DNA from: Pelosinus sp. UFO1 | GTDB lineage: Bacteria > Bacillota > Negativicutes > DSM-13327 | Reading direction: 5' to 3' | Assembly (NCBI RefSeq): GCF_000725345.1 | Contig: NZ_CP008852.1 | Location: 2,509,693 to 2,573,692 of the forward strand | DNA length: 64,000 bases | Part shown: in pieces, positions 35,459 to 44,456 of the stretch | Numbering within the stretch: the stretch's first letter is position 1 | Layout: each line of letters opens with the position of its first letter | Translations under genes and position numbers: made by a program | Notes under the pieces: model-generated | The model's input: only the letters and a program-made list of their open reading frames with translations | What the model was told of the DNA's origin: nothing | Databases searched by the model: none

Positions 35459-37891
35459 TCACATAATACTAACTGGTTCAACATCAATAATAATATCTGG
35501 TCGCGAAGTTAGGCCCATCGCAACTATATGAGGCTTTACGTCCACAAGATTGTCTGTTTTTACAATGATATTCATACGAAAAATATCATTTACCTTAGCA
35601 ACAGGGGCTGGAAATGGCCCTATTACTTCTATATTTTTATTTTCTTTTACTAGACTTCGTAATTCTGTTATTAGCTTATCAGCTTGATTACGAGCCTTTC
35701 CTTCCTCATCAGCCTGAACTGTAAGTTTAAGAATTTGACCATAGGGTGGGTAAGAAAGGGCTTTACGAAAACCGATTTCAGCATCATAAAAGCTTCGGTA
35801 ATCATGCTCAGCACCCGCTTTTACTGCATAATGCTCGGGATTATAAGTTTGAACTACAACTTTGCCTGCCTTCTCACCACGCCCTGCCCGACCTGCGGCC
35901 TGAGTTAATAAGGCAAACACACGCTCTGCTGCCCTAAAGTCAGGTAAATTCAATATACTATCAGCTGCTATGATACCCACTGCCGTAACACTTTTTACAT
36001 CATGCCCTTTAGCTACCATTTGCGTACCAAGTAAAATATCATATTCGCCTTTTGAAAATCCATCTAAAATACGATCATAAGCCATCTTCCCGCCAGTAGT
36101 ATCTTGGTCCATCCGCACTATACGTACATCCGGAAATAGTTTCATTAACTCTTCTTGCAATTTTTGCGTGCCTGTGCCAAAGAATCGAATATAACGACTA
36201 CTGCATTCTGGACAAACATCGGGCACCTCTTCAACACATTGGCAGTAATGACACTTCAGTTTTTTACCTATAGAATGGTACACTAAAGAAATATCACAAT
36301 GCTTGCATCGTACAATATGCCCACATTCTCGACACATTACAAAGGTAGCATAACCACGACGATTCAATAAAATAATAGCCTGCTCACCACGGTTTATTGT
36401 CTCAGTTAGCAATTCTTGCAAAGGCAAGGAGATGACACTACGCCTTTTATTACGTAATTCTTCACGCATATCAACAATTGTAACAGCAGGCAACAACGCA
36501 TTTGCAATCCGCTTTGACATAGAGAGCATTGTATGGTGCCCCTCTAAAGCTTGATAATATGTCTCAACTGATGGCGTAGCACTTCCCATTATTACCACTG
36601 CACCTGCCAAATTTGCTCTCATTAAAGCTACCTGTCTCGTATGGTAGCGCGGTGTTTCCTCTTGCTTGTAAGTAAATTCATGCTCTTCATCCATTATAAT
36701 TATTCCGACATCTACCAAAGGTGCAAAAATTGCTGAACGAGCACCAATAACAATACCTGCTTCTTTTCTACGAAGACGCTGCCAAGCATCATAACGTTCA
36801 CCAGTAGATAGTTTACTATGCATGACTACCACATCATCACCAAACCTAGCCTTAAATCGTGAGACAATTTGGCTTGTAAGGGCAATTTCAGGGACTAAAA
36901 CAATAGCCTGACGGTAATTTTGACGAGCTACTGCCACTGCTTCAATGTAGACTTGGGTTTTACCACTTCCAGTAATACCATGAAGTAAAAAAGACTCAAA
37001 TTCCTTGGCTTGCATTTTTGGTATAATTTTTCCCAATACCTGCTGTTGTTCAGTCGTTAATGAAACGGTATTTTTTGTTTCAGATAAATCAGCATAACTA
37101 TCACGAACTATCTGAACTTTTTCAATTTTAACAATGCCCTCTTGTACCAATTTTTTGACAGTATCATAACTAGTATTACTTTTTTTCAGGTCATCGTAAG
37201 AAAGCTGCCCATACTCTATTAAATAATTCAACAAACGGCATTGTGCTGGTTTTCTAACTAAACTGCTAATAAGCGTTTTGGCGGATTCAATAGATACATC
37301 TAAATAGATTACACTTTTATAAAGATGTGTACCAGTCTTTTTTCCGATTGACTCTCCTACTATTACTTTCTTACGTAGTAAATATTGTATGACTTTTAAT
37401 ACACCAGCACCAAACTGTTTTTCTAATTTGGATGAAAGTACCGATCTCTGCTCATATATATATAATAATACTTGGTAATATTCTGCTGATTTAGCTAATA
37501 ACTCAGTTAATGTTTTCTGAATATCCTGATCAGTGCCTACTGAATAAAGTGTAACACTTTTTATGCCTGATTTCCCTGGAATAAACAAACGCATCGCATC
37601 AACTAAATTACAAAGATAATATTCACTAATACACCTAGCAGTATGCATCATATGCTCATCAAACCATATGTCATTATCCAATGTATCTAAAATAGGTTTT
37701 AGGTTAATTATATCAGAATCTTCACCCTGAGTAATATCAATAATAAAACCCTCTAATTTGCGATTGCCAAAAGGCACTAATACACGCCAACCTACAGCAA
37801 CGCAATCTAAGTGTTCAGGAATATGATATGAAAAAGCTTTGTTAATGTTTTTAGTTGTAAGATTTACTAAAACTTGTGCTATACGTTGCAT
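35459..37891 (-). CDS. priA: Primosomal replication restart helicase PriA
   Basis: About 810 aa. It reloads the replisome at stalled forks. The N-terminal 3'-DNA-binding domain is followed by the helicase with Walker A GITGSGKTQ, DEEH, TPSVETYY, and QMVAKGHD and AGRAGRG in the second lobe. The zinc-binding insertion has four CxxC pairs (CREC, CKHC, CHYC, CPEC). I start at ATG 37891 with a GGTGG Shine-Dalgarno; GTG or ATG codons slightly upstream are possible. Confidence 0.95.
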   Translation of the reverse strand: MQRIAQVLVNLTTKNINKAFSYHIPEHLDCVAVGWRVLVPFGNRKLEGFIIDITQGEDSDIINLKPILDTLDNDIWFDEHMMHTARCISEYYLCNLVDAMRLFIPGKSGIKSVTLYSVGTDQDIQKTLTELLAKSAEYYQVLLYIYEQRSVLSSKLEKQFGAGVLKVIQYLLRKKVIVGESIGKKTGTHLYKSVIYLDVSIESAKTLISSLVRKPAQCRLLNYLIEYGQLSYDDLKKSNTSYDTVKKLVQEGIVKIEKVQIVRDSYADLSETKNTVSLTTEQQQVLGKIIPKMQAKEFESFLLHGITGSGKTQVYIEAVAVARQNYRQAIVLVPEIALTSQIVSRFKARFGDDVVVMHSKLSTGERYDAWQRLRRKEAGIVIGARSAIFAPLVDVGIIIMDEEHEFTYKQEETPRYHTRQVALMRANLAGAVVIMGSATPSVETYYQALEGHHTMLSMSKRIANALLPAVTIVDMREELRNKRRSVISLPLQELLTETINRGEQAIILLNRRGYATFVMCRECGHIVRCKHCDISLVYHSIGKKLKCHYCQCVEEVPDVCPECSSRYIRFFGTGTQKLQEELMKLFPDVRIVRMDQDTTGGKMAYDRILDGFSKGEYDILLGTQMVAKGHDVKSVTAVGIIAADSILNLPDFRAAERVFALLTQAAGRAGRGEKAGKVVVQTYNPEHYAVKAGAEHDYRSFYDAEIGFRKALSYPPYGQILKLTVQADEEGKARNQADKLITELRSLVKENKNIEVIGPFPAPVAKVNDIFRMNIIVKTDNLVDVKPHIVAMGLTSRPDIIIDVEPVSIM

Positions 37892-37921
37892 TGTTACCAC
37901 CATTCCATGATACTTAATAAA

Positions 37922-37956
37922 ATTAAAAAGGGGGAATCTCACTGAGTCCCCCTTTT
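37922..37956 (-). terminator. Intrinsic terminator between metK and priA
   Basis: Strong stem AAAAGGGGGA / TCCCCCTTTT (37926-37956, 11-nt loop incl. one extra A), then a T-rich tail on the minus strand. It lies 64 nt past metK. Confidence 0.9.
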
Positions 37957-38020
37957 ATCATTAGCTATACCTATAAAATTCGTATGATGAGATAAAAACC
38001 CTGCAAGAAATTATTAAAAA

Positions 38021-39211
38021 TTAAAGATTTGCTTCCTTACGTAAAATTTCTGCTTTATCGGTGCGTTCCCAAGGCAAATCAATATCAGTACGGCCAAAGT
38101 GTCCGTAAGCTGCTGTTTGGCGATAAATCGGACGACGCAAGTCCAAGGTTTTTATAATGCCAGCTGGGCGCAAATCAAAATGTTTTTTAATCAGCTCGGC
38201 AATCAGTTTTTCATCTACTTTAGCCGTCCCAAAAGTCTCTACCATAATCGAAACTGGATGCGCCATACCAATAGCATAAGCTAACTGGATCTCACATTTA
38301 TCTGCTAATCCTGCAGCAACTACGTTTTTGGCAACGTAACGAGCCGCATAGGCAGCTGAGCGATCTACTTTGGTACAATCCTTACCAGAGAATGCACCGC
38401 CACCATGACGTGCCATTCCACCATATGTATCAACAATGATTTTACGGCCAGTCAAACCAGCATCGCCTTGAGGTCCACCTATTACAAAACGACCTGTTGG
38501 GTTAATATAGTATTTTGTATTTGCATCTAATAGATGAGCTGGAACAATTGGTACAATAACTTTTTCAATCAAATCTTTTTCAATAGTTGCTAATTCAACT
38601 TCAGGACCGTGCTGGGTTGAAATTACGATCGTATCGACACGAAGAGGTTTTCCATCTTCATATTCTACCGTTACTTGTGTTTTTCCATCAGGACGTAAAT
38701 AATCAACTTCTTCATTTTTACGGACTTCTGTTAAACGACGCGCTAACTTATGTGCTAAAGATATTGTCAATGGCATATACTCTGGAGTTTCATTGGTTGC
38801 GTAACCAAACATCATTCCTTGGTCACCAGCACCGATTGCTTCAATATCATCCATTTGTCCTTGTTTTGCTTCTAGCGCCTTGTCAACACCCATCGCAATA
38901 TCAGCGGATTGCTCACCTATGGAAACCAATACACCACAAGTGTCGCCATCAAAGCCATATTTTGCACGTGTATAGCCAATTTCTTTAATTGTATCACGTA
39001 CTATCTTAGGAATATCCACATAACAATTCGTTGTTATTTCGCCAACTACATGTACTTGACCTGTTGTCAACAAAGTCTCACATGCTACCCGTCCCATAGG
39101 GTCTTTCGCCATTATGGCATCTAATACACCATCTGAAATCTGATCCGCCATTTTATCAGGATGTCCTTCAGTAACAGACTCTGAAGTAAATAATACGCGT
39201 TTTTTTTCCAC
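38021..39211 (-). CDS. metK: S-adenosylmethionine synthetase
   Basis: 396 aa. It makes SAM from methionine and ATP. Signatures are [41 protein letters not shown] and the P-loop-like [20 protein letters not shown] 39211 ([11 protein letters not shown]) is chosen: the GGAGG Shine-Dalgarno overlaps the codons of the longer frame and is 8 nt before this GTG. It is controlled by the SAM-I riboswitch upstream. Confidence 0.96.
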   Translation of the reverse strand: MEKKRVLFTSESVTEGHPDKMADQISDGVLDAIMAKDPMGRVACETLLTTGQVHVVGEITTNCYVDIPKIVRDTIKEIGYTRAKYGFDGDTCGVLVSIGEQSADIAMGVDKALEAKQGQMDDIEAIGAGDQGMMFGYATNETPEYMPLTISLAHKLARRLTEVRKNEEVDYLRPDGKTQVTVEYEDGKPLRVDTIVISTQHGPEVELATIEKDLIEKVIVPIVPAHLLDANTKYYINPTGRFVIGGPQGDAGLTGRKIIVDTYGGMARHGGGAFSGKDCTKVDRSAAYAARYVAKNVVAAGLADKCEIQLAYAIGMAHPVSIMVETFGTAKVDEKLIAELIKKHFDLRPAGIIKTLDLRRPIYRQTAAYGHFGRTDIDLPWERTDKAEILRKEANL

Positions 39212-39233
39212 AATTTTTACCTCCAATAATTAA

Positions 39234-39255
39234 TAAAAAAACTCCCCTAAGGGAG
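39234..39255 (-). terminator. SAM-riboswitch terminator
   Basis: CTCCC (39251-39255 side) pairs with GGGAG (39242-39246 side) around a 4-nt loop, followed by seven T on the minus strand. The same CTCCC can pair with an upstream GGGAG as an antiterminator. Confidence 0.85.
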
Positions 39256-39275
39256 GGTGATGTTACTGTCACTCT

Positions 39276-39377
39276 CCCATCTTGCGATCTTTACCGCAGG
39301 AATTGGCACCGTTTTTGGATATTCCAAATGGTTGCCGCGGTTTCATTGGGCCATTCCCTCCACCATCTCTTGATGAG
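39276..39377 (-). promoter_or_regulatory. SAM-I (S-box) riboswitch aptamer
   Basis: Minus-strand consensus blocks appear in order: CTCATCAAGAGATGGTGGAG, GGGAATGGCCCAATGAAACC, CGGCAACC, GGTGCCAATTCCTGCGG and GATGGGAGAG. Helix P1 pairs CTCATC with GATGGG. Confidence 0.97.
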
Positions 39378-39402
39378 CCAATATATAATTCTGCCAAATC
39401 AA

Positions 39403-39431
39403 ATTTTAAAGTAAAATAGAACAAAAATCAA
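39403..39431 (-). promoter_or_regulatory. Candidate sigma-A promoter of metK
   Basis: TTGATT, 17-nt spacer, TAAAAT on the minus strand; the predicted start is about 20 nt before the aptamer. The -35 abuts the coaBC stop. Confidence 0.6.
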
Positions 39432-39432
39432 C

Positions 39433-40629
39433 CTATTTTCGACATTCTATGTGAATTTTATCCAAAATAACTTCTGCTAGCCTTTTTTTAGACATTTGAG
39501 GCAATTCTTCTATACGACCATCACGGTACAACAATTTTGCTATATTCGTGTCCGTATTAAATCCGGCGCCAGGTATAGTAACATCATTAGCGACAATCAT
39601 ATCTAAATTTTTTCTTGTTAATTTATCTTGTGCATGAACTAGTAAATCCTGAGTTTCAGCAGCAAAACCAACCAATATCTGATGTTTCTTTAGGCGCCCA
39701 AGCTGTAGTAAGATATCCGGATTTTTCTCTAGTATCAGATGTAGCGTCTCACCAGTCTTTTTAATTTTATGCTCCGACATACTCTGTGGACGATAATCCG
39801 CTACTGCCGCTGCCTTTATCACAATATCACTTTCCGCAAAATGAGCCACTACGGCATCCTGCATCTGTGATGCTGATTGTACAAATTCTATTGTAACACC
39901 AGGTGGCGAAACCAAATGAGTGGGTCCCGATATTAAAGTGACTTTTGCTCCCCTGTGCGCAGCAACCTCCGCCAATGCATAGCCCATTTTCCCACTAGAG
40001 CGGTTACCGATATATCTTACGGGATCAATTGCCTCCTGCGTTCCACCTGCAGTAATTAATATCTTTTTCCCTGTAAAATCATGATTGGTTTTTAGTATCT
40101 CAATTACCTTTCCTACAATAGCCTCTGGTTCAGGTAAACGTCCTACACCCTCTGTACCACATGCTAGCTTACCACAATCTGGATCCATAAAGTAATAATC
40201 TAATTGAGTCAGCTTGCTAATATTTTGCTGAACAATGCTATTTAAATACATATTCGTATTCATAGCTGGCACCATTAAGATTGGTGCCGTTGTCGCCATA
40301 ACAGTAGTAGATAACATATCATCCGCTATACCATTGGCTATTTTACCAATAATATTTCCCGTTGCAGGAGCCAATAAAAATAAATCTGCTCTACTAGCTA
40401 ATGCAATATGTTCAACATTCCAATTGGTAGCTTCTGCCCACATATCAACTACAACCGGATGTCCACTTATTTCTCGGAAAGTCAACGGGGTAAGAAAGTT
40501 AGTCGCTGCCTTAGTCATAATAACATATATGTTGGCGCCCTGTTTTTTTAGACGGCTAACGACATCCACTACTTTATAAGCAGAAATACCACCAGCTACG
40601 CCAACAACAATATTCTTTCCCTTTAACAT
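39433..40629 (-). CDS. coaBC: Bifunctional phosphopantothenoylcysteine decarboxylase / synthetase
   Basis: 398 aa. Two steps of coenzyme A synthesis are fused. The N-terminal flavodoxin-like CoaC (1-190) has the active-site His in VEHIALAS, PAMNTNMY and the Cys in KLACGTEGVGRL. The C-terminal CoaB (about 190-398) has ITAGGTQEAIDPVR, NRSSGKMGYALA and the KI-KTGE segment. It lies 9 nt after rpoZ in the remA-gmk-rpoZ-coaBC unit. Confidence 0.95.
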   Translation of the reverse strand: MLKGKNIVVGVAGGISAYKVVDVVSRLKKQGANIYVIMTKAATNFLTPLTFREISGHPVVVDMWAEATNWNVEHIALASRADLFLLAPATGNIIGKIANGIADDMLSTTVMATTAPILMVPAMNTNMYLNSIVQQNISKLTQLDYYFMDPDCGKLACGTEGVGRLPEPEAIVGKVIEILKTNHDFTGKKILITAGGTQEAIDPVRYIGNRSSGKMGYALAEVAAHRGAKVTLISGPTHLVSPPGVTIEFVQSASQMQDAVVAHFAESDIVIKAAAVADYRPQSMSEHKIKKTGETLHLILEKNPDILLQLGRLKKHQILVGFAAETQDLLVHAQDKLTRKNLDMIVANDVTIPGAGFNTDTNIAKLLYRDGRIEELPQMSKKRLAEVILDKIHIECRK

Positions 40630-40638
40630 AACGACCTC

Positions 40639-40845
40639 CTACTTTATACCACTTTTGGTCCGTTCATAGGATATTTTATCTTGCGCTACTTCCTCTAAGG
40701 CAATGGTAACTTGCTTATTCGACTTGCTCTCAACCATGGGTACTGAACCGTCCATAAGTTCTCGAGCACGCTTAGCCGCAAGCACAACCAATGTATATTT
40801 ACTATCAACTTTAGTCACTAAAACATCTAATGATGGATGAATCAT
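40639..40845 (-). CDS. rpoZ: RNA polymerase omega subunit
   Basis: 68 aa. It supports RNA polymerase assembly. The family core YTLVVLAAKRARELMDG is present, with an N-terminal HPSLDVLVTKVDSK and a C-terminal TIALEEVAQDKISYE. The length and the position between gmk and coaBC are canonical. Confidence 0.94.
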   Translation of the reverse strand: MIHPSLDVLVTKVDSKYTLVVLAAKRARELMDGSVPMVESKSNKQVTIALEEVAQDKISYERTKSGIK

Positions 40846-40862
40846 AGTAGTCCCCCTAAGTT

Positions 40863-41480
40863 TTATTTATTAAAATTAGTTAATATTTCTTCCACTATAT
40901 TGTCATTACGTACCACTTGGCACTTTTCTGCAGTAATAATTGATAAAACCTTGTTTGTTGCTTCTTGCACCTCATCATTTACTACTATGTAGTTATAATT
41001 ATGTACGTATGTCAATTCATTATTAACACAACTGAGCCTTTTCTTTATCACATCCAAACTGTCAGTACCTCTTTTATGAATGCGATTCGCTAGCTCATCC
41101 AAGGACGGTGGTGCAATATAGATAAACACTCCTTGGGGGAATCTTTTTTTTATCTGCGTAGCTCCCTGTGCATCTATTTCTAAGACAACATCCTTACCAT
41201 TTTGTAATAAATCCTTTACTTGACGGCATGGTGTTCCATAAAAATTGCCATAAACTTCAGCCCATTCCAACAACTCATCATTTTTTATCATATTCTCAAA
41301 TTCTTCACGAGAAACAAACCAGTAATTAACCCCATGTTTTTCTCCTACACGTGCTGCCCGTGTAGTGGCAGATATGGAATAGTTTAATTCAGGATATCTA
41401 CGCAGCAATTCTTGACAAATTGTCCCTTTACCTGCTCCAGATGGACCAGATAAAACAAGTAAAATTCCCTCTTTTGTCAT
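40863..41480 (-). CDS. gmk: Guanylate kinase
   Basis: 205 aa. It phosphorylates GMP to GDP. The P-loop is VLSGPSGAGKGT, the GMP-binding residues are in SATTRAARVGE and GVNYWFVSREEFE, and the lid follows (RIHKRGTDS). ATG 41480 has a GAAAGGAG Shine-Dalgarno 8 nt upstream; seven codons of longer frame were dropped. Confidence 0.96.
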   Translation of the reverse strand: MTKEGILLVLSGPSGAGKGTICQELLRRYPELNYSISATTRAARVGEKHGVNYWFVSREEFENMIKNDELLEWAEVYGNFYGTPCRQVKDLLQNGKDVVLEIDAQGATQIKKRFPQGVFIYIAPPSLDELANRIHKRGTDSLDVIKKRLSCVNNELTYVHNYNYIVVNDEVQEATNKVLSIITAEKCQVVRNDNIVEEILTNFNK

Positions 41481-41504
41481 ACATGCTGCTCCTTTCATCA
41501 TCTG

Positions 41505-41771
41505 CTATTCTGCAGTGTCCTCGCTAGTTTCTTTGCTGGCAAGGCGATGAGCTACGGTTTCAGGCTGCACTGCGGATAAAATTACATGATCACTGTCAGT
41601 AATAATTACAGCTCTAGTACGTCTTCCATAAGTTGCATCAATTAACATTCCTCTGTCACGAGCTTCTTGAATAATTCTTTTAATTGGCGCCGATTCAGGA
41701 CTAACAATAGAAATGATTCTATTCGCAGATACAATATTACCAAAACCAATATTGATAAGTTTTATTTCCAT
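41505..41771 (-). CDS. remA: RemA-type regulator (DUF370)
   Basis: 88 aa DNA-binding protein that in B. subtilis activates matrix and osmoprotection genes. Signatures are [26 protein letters not shown] and the [18 protein letters not shown] segment. The order yicC-remA-gmk-rpoZ is conserved in Firmicutes. Its regulon in this organism is unknown. Confidence 0.94.
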   Translation of the reverse strand: MEIKLINIGFGNIVSANRIISIVSPESAPIKRIIQEARDRGMLIDATYGRRTRAVIITDSDHVILSAVQPETVAHRLASKETSEDTAE

Positions 41772-41829
41772 AAAAAATCCCCCTTATTTTTTATATCGTT
41801 AGCATCTACCTATGGTTCTCTATTTGATT

Positions 41830-42714
41830 CTACTCTACATTTTGAATCTGTTCTCTGACTTTTTCAATTTCACTTTTAATTTCTACGACTATGTTGGCTA
41901 CTGTAAAATCATTCGCTTTAGAAGCAATTGTATTCGTTTCACGATTAATCTCCTGCACGATGAAATCTAATTTTCTCCCTACTGCCTCGTCAATATGTAA
42001 TGCAGTATGGAATTGTGCCAAATGACTTTTTAAACGCACTAACTCCTCGGTTATATTCGTTTTATCAGCAAATATCGCTGCTTCCTGTACCAATCTGCCG
42101 ACGTCAGGTTCTTCTCCTATCATCCCCAATAAATCACGCATACGTCCCAATATCTTTTCCCGGTACTCTACTAAAACTTGAGGAGCACGCTCTTCTACTG
42201 AATTAATATATGATTCAATCACTGCGATGCGCGCTATCAAATCTTGCTGAATATTTAACCCTTCTGTTATACGCATCTGCATGAGATTATTGACCGCTAT
42301 AGAAACGGCTTGAGACAATTTAGGCCACAAAGATAAAGCATCTTCTGTTACTTCCTCAGCTCGAATAACATCAGGATATTTTGCTATTTGATAAATTCTA
42401 TCCTTTACTGGCATAGCAAATAATTCTGATAATTCATCTAAAGCTTTATTATAAGCCACTGCTAATTCTTTGTCAATCCGAACAGCTCTTTTCTTTTCTC
42501 CATACTCGTCTATTGTTATAAAAACATCAATACGGCCTCTTACTAGTGCACTGGATACACTGCGCCGAATTTTATCTTCAAGTGGGCCTAAATTCTTAGG
42601 CATACGAATAACGATTTCATTATAACGATGATTTACAGCTTTAATTTCTACAATTAGTCTGTATTCATTATCCATATATTCGCCACGACCAAACCCAGTC
42701 ATACTTTTTATCAC
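41830..42714 (-). CDS. yicC: YicC-family endoribonuclease
   Basis: 294 aa. The N-terminal domain opens SMTGFGRGEY and has VEIKAVNHRY. The DUF1732 C-terminal domain includes RLVQEAAIFADKTNITEEL and KLDFIVQEINRETNTI with family-typical acidic residues. YicC proteins are RNases with a toroidal fold. GTG 42714 has an AAAGGAG Shine-Dalgarno 9 nt upstream; the frame extends a further 20 codons without similarity. It heads the remA-gmk-rpoZ-coaBC run. Confidence 0.92.
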   Translation of the reverse strand: MIKSMTGFGRGEYMDNEYRLIVEIKAVNHRYNEIVIRMPKNLGPLEDKIRRSVSSALVRGRIDVFITIDEYGEKKRAVRIDKELAVAYNKALDELSELFAMPVKDRIYQIAKYPDVIRAEEVTEDALSLWPKLSQAVSIAVNNLMQMRITEGLNIQQDLIARIAVIESYINSVEERAPQVLVEYREKILGRMRDLLGMIGEEPDVGRLVQEAAIFADKTNITEELVRLKSHLAQFHTALHIDEAVGRKLDFIVQEINRETNTIASKANDFTVANIVVEIKSEIEKVREQIQNVE

Positions 42715-42855
42715 ACTAAGCGGCTCCTTTCTTTGCACATTTTTATTATTAACGATAATATTACAATTATCCAAATCTCTTTAAATACTTCTCCATACTT
42801 TCCCTAAATCCCTTTTTCGCTCATTATCTAGGTATACCATTCTTTAAATAATCTT

Positions 42856-43455
42856 TTATTTTATCTTTGCAATATCAAAGTAGAAAGAATGTTCTATTTT
42901 ATCGTTTGTTTTAATCAGTAATATAATAGGAATATCAAGTACAATGTCTTTTTCTATAAAATAAAAGTAACATTGAGCAGTAAACGTATTTTGTCCTGAT
43001 TCTCCAGTATTCTTTTCGGCTTTAGAAGGAATTACCACCTGATACGCCTTAATTTCTTTCCCAGCCTGTTTAAGTACTACATTAGCGTTTTGAGTGAAAT
43101 CCTGCTTCCCCCCAAACAAAACTGTACTAAAGCTTAATAAACCTGAGTAATCTGCCAATATACTTTCACTATCTAACGCAGTAACATTACGCCCTAATAA
43201 ATTCTTTTCTCGAGCGTCTGTTGCTATGAGCAAAAAGGAAGTGTATAAATAGGAGCGTTCTGCTGTATCATTTAATTTTATCGCTTTCTCTTCATAAGAC
43301 ATCCATGGCAGCAAGAAATCCTTTAATTGATTTTGTGCATTCGATTTACCATAATCCTGCGCCTCTTTTATAACATCAATATTAACCGGAGATATTGCAA
43401 AAGCCTGACTAAATGATAGTAATAAAAAAATCACTGTCAAAGTAAAAAACCTCAC
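42856..43455 (-). CDS. Exported protein of unknown function
   Basis: 199 aa. A clear signal peptide (basic MRFF start, hydrophobic 5-15, probable cleavage after SQAFA at residue 20) leads to a mature domain with no motif I recognise. It carries a single Cys (QCYFYF), a long helical N-terminal part and a beta-rich C-terminal half, suggesting a soluble secreted or periplasmic protein. It lies between dapF and yicC, with its own intergenic spaces on both sides. No lipobox is seen. Confidence 0.7.
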   Translation of the reverse strand: MRFFTLTVIFLLLSFSQAFAISPVNIDVIKEAQDYGKSNAQNQLKDFLLPWMSYEEKAIKLNDTAERSYLYTSFLLIATDAREKNLLGRNVTALDSESILADYSGLLSFSTVLFGGKQDFTQNANVVLKQAGKEIKAYQVVIPSKAEKNTGESGQNTFTAQCYFYFIEKDIVLDIPIILLIKTNDKIEHSFYFDIAKIK

Positions 43456-43520
43456 TATAGCACCTCCCTACTCTTATGAGGTATATTATTACACCACAAA
43501 TAGAAAAATTCCTTTCAAAT

Positions 43521-43560
43521 AAAAAAATCCAACTCCTAATTTTTAGAGAAGTTGGACTTT
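43521..43560 (-). terminator. Intrinsic terminator after dapF
   Basis: Stem AAAGTCCAACT / AGTTGGATTT with a further short pairing across the loop (about 43525-43560), followed by seven T on the minus strand. It is 20 nt past the dapF stop. Confidence 0.85.
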
Positions 43561-43579
43561 TCTTTATTATCTAGAAAAC

Positions 43580-44416
43580 TCAAAGATACTTGCCACGAAA
43601 AACTTCTACTGCTGGGCCAGACATATAAATATGATTATCCAAACCCCATTCAATAAACAAAGTACCCCCATCTAATTCAATTGTAGCTTGCCGATCTGCT
43701 TTACCATTGAGTACCGCTGCTACTAATGTAGCACAAGTTCCTGTACCACAGGCCATAGTAACACCAGCACCGCGTTCCCAAACACGCATACGTAATTTTT
43801 GCTTATTTAATACTTGCACGAATTCAACATTCGTTTTCTTCGGGAAGATAGGATCTGTCTCAATTTTTGGTCCAATTACAGATAGATCAACTAAAGTAAG
43901 GTCATCAACAAATATTATACAATGAGGATTTCCCATAGATACGCACGTAATGTTGTATTCAACATCGCCAACTCGTAATATTTCGTTAATTACCTGTTCA
44001 TCAGCGTTCCCGTCCATTGGTATCTCACTTCGCTTAAGGCGTGGTTCTCCCATATCAACTCTTACGGTATCAAGTATACCATTGGTAAAAATTAATTCTG
44101 GTTTAATAATACCGGCTTTCGTTTCTAAAGTAATTTTTTTCTTATCTGTTAGGCCGTGCTCAAACACATAACGAGCCATGCACCGCGTGACATTACCACA
44201 CATTTCAGCCTCACTACCGTCTGAATTGAAAATTCTCATTTTAAAGTCAGCTATTTCCGACTTTAATAATATAACTAATCCATCTGCTCCTATTCCAAAA
44301 TGCCGGTCACAAACCTTAATCGCCATTTCTTCATAATTTTCAATACTTTCTTCCAATCCATTAACAATTACAAAATCATTTCCCAAACCATGCCATTTAC
44401 TAAAATTAAACTTCAT
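43580..44416 (-). CDS. dapF: Diaminopimelate epimerase
   Basis: 278 aa. It converts LL- to meso-diaminopimelate for lysine and peptidoglycan. The two catalytic cysteines are in AEMCGNVTRC and MACGTGTCATL, and the substrate loops GLGNDF and GNPHCIIF are intact. meso-DAP peptidoglycan is therefore expected. It lies 40 nt after the P-type ATPase gene and may be read with it. Confidence 0.96.
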   Translation of the reverse strand: MKFNFSKWHGLGNDFVIVNGLEESIENYEEMAIKVCDRHFGIGADGLVILLKSEIADFKMRIFNSDGSEAEMCGNVTRCMARYVFEHGLTDKKKITLETKAGIIKPELIFTNGILDTVRVDMGEPRLKRSEIPMDGNADEQVINEILRVGDVEYNITCVSMGNPHCIIFVDDLTLVDLSVIGPKIETDPIFPKKTNVEFVQVLNKQKLRMRVWERGAGVTMACGTGTCATLVAAVLNGKADRQATIELDGGTLFIEWGLDNHIYMSGPAVEVFRGKYL

Positions 44417-44456
44417 GTCCTATTCTCCTCATTTTAAACTTAAAATCTCAATTCTA

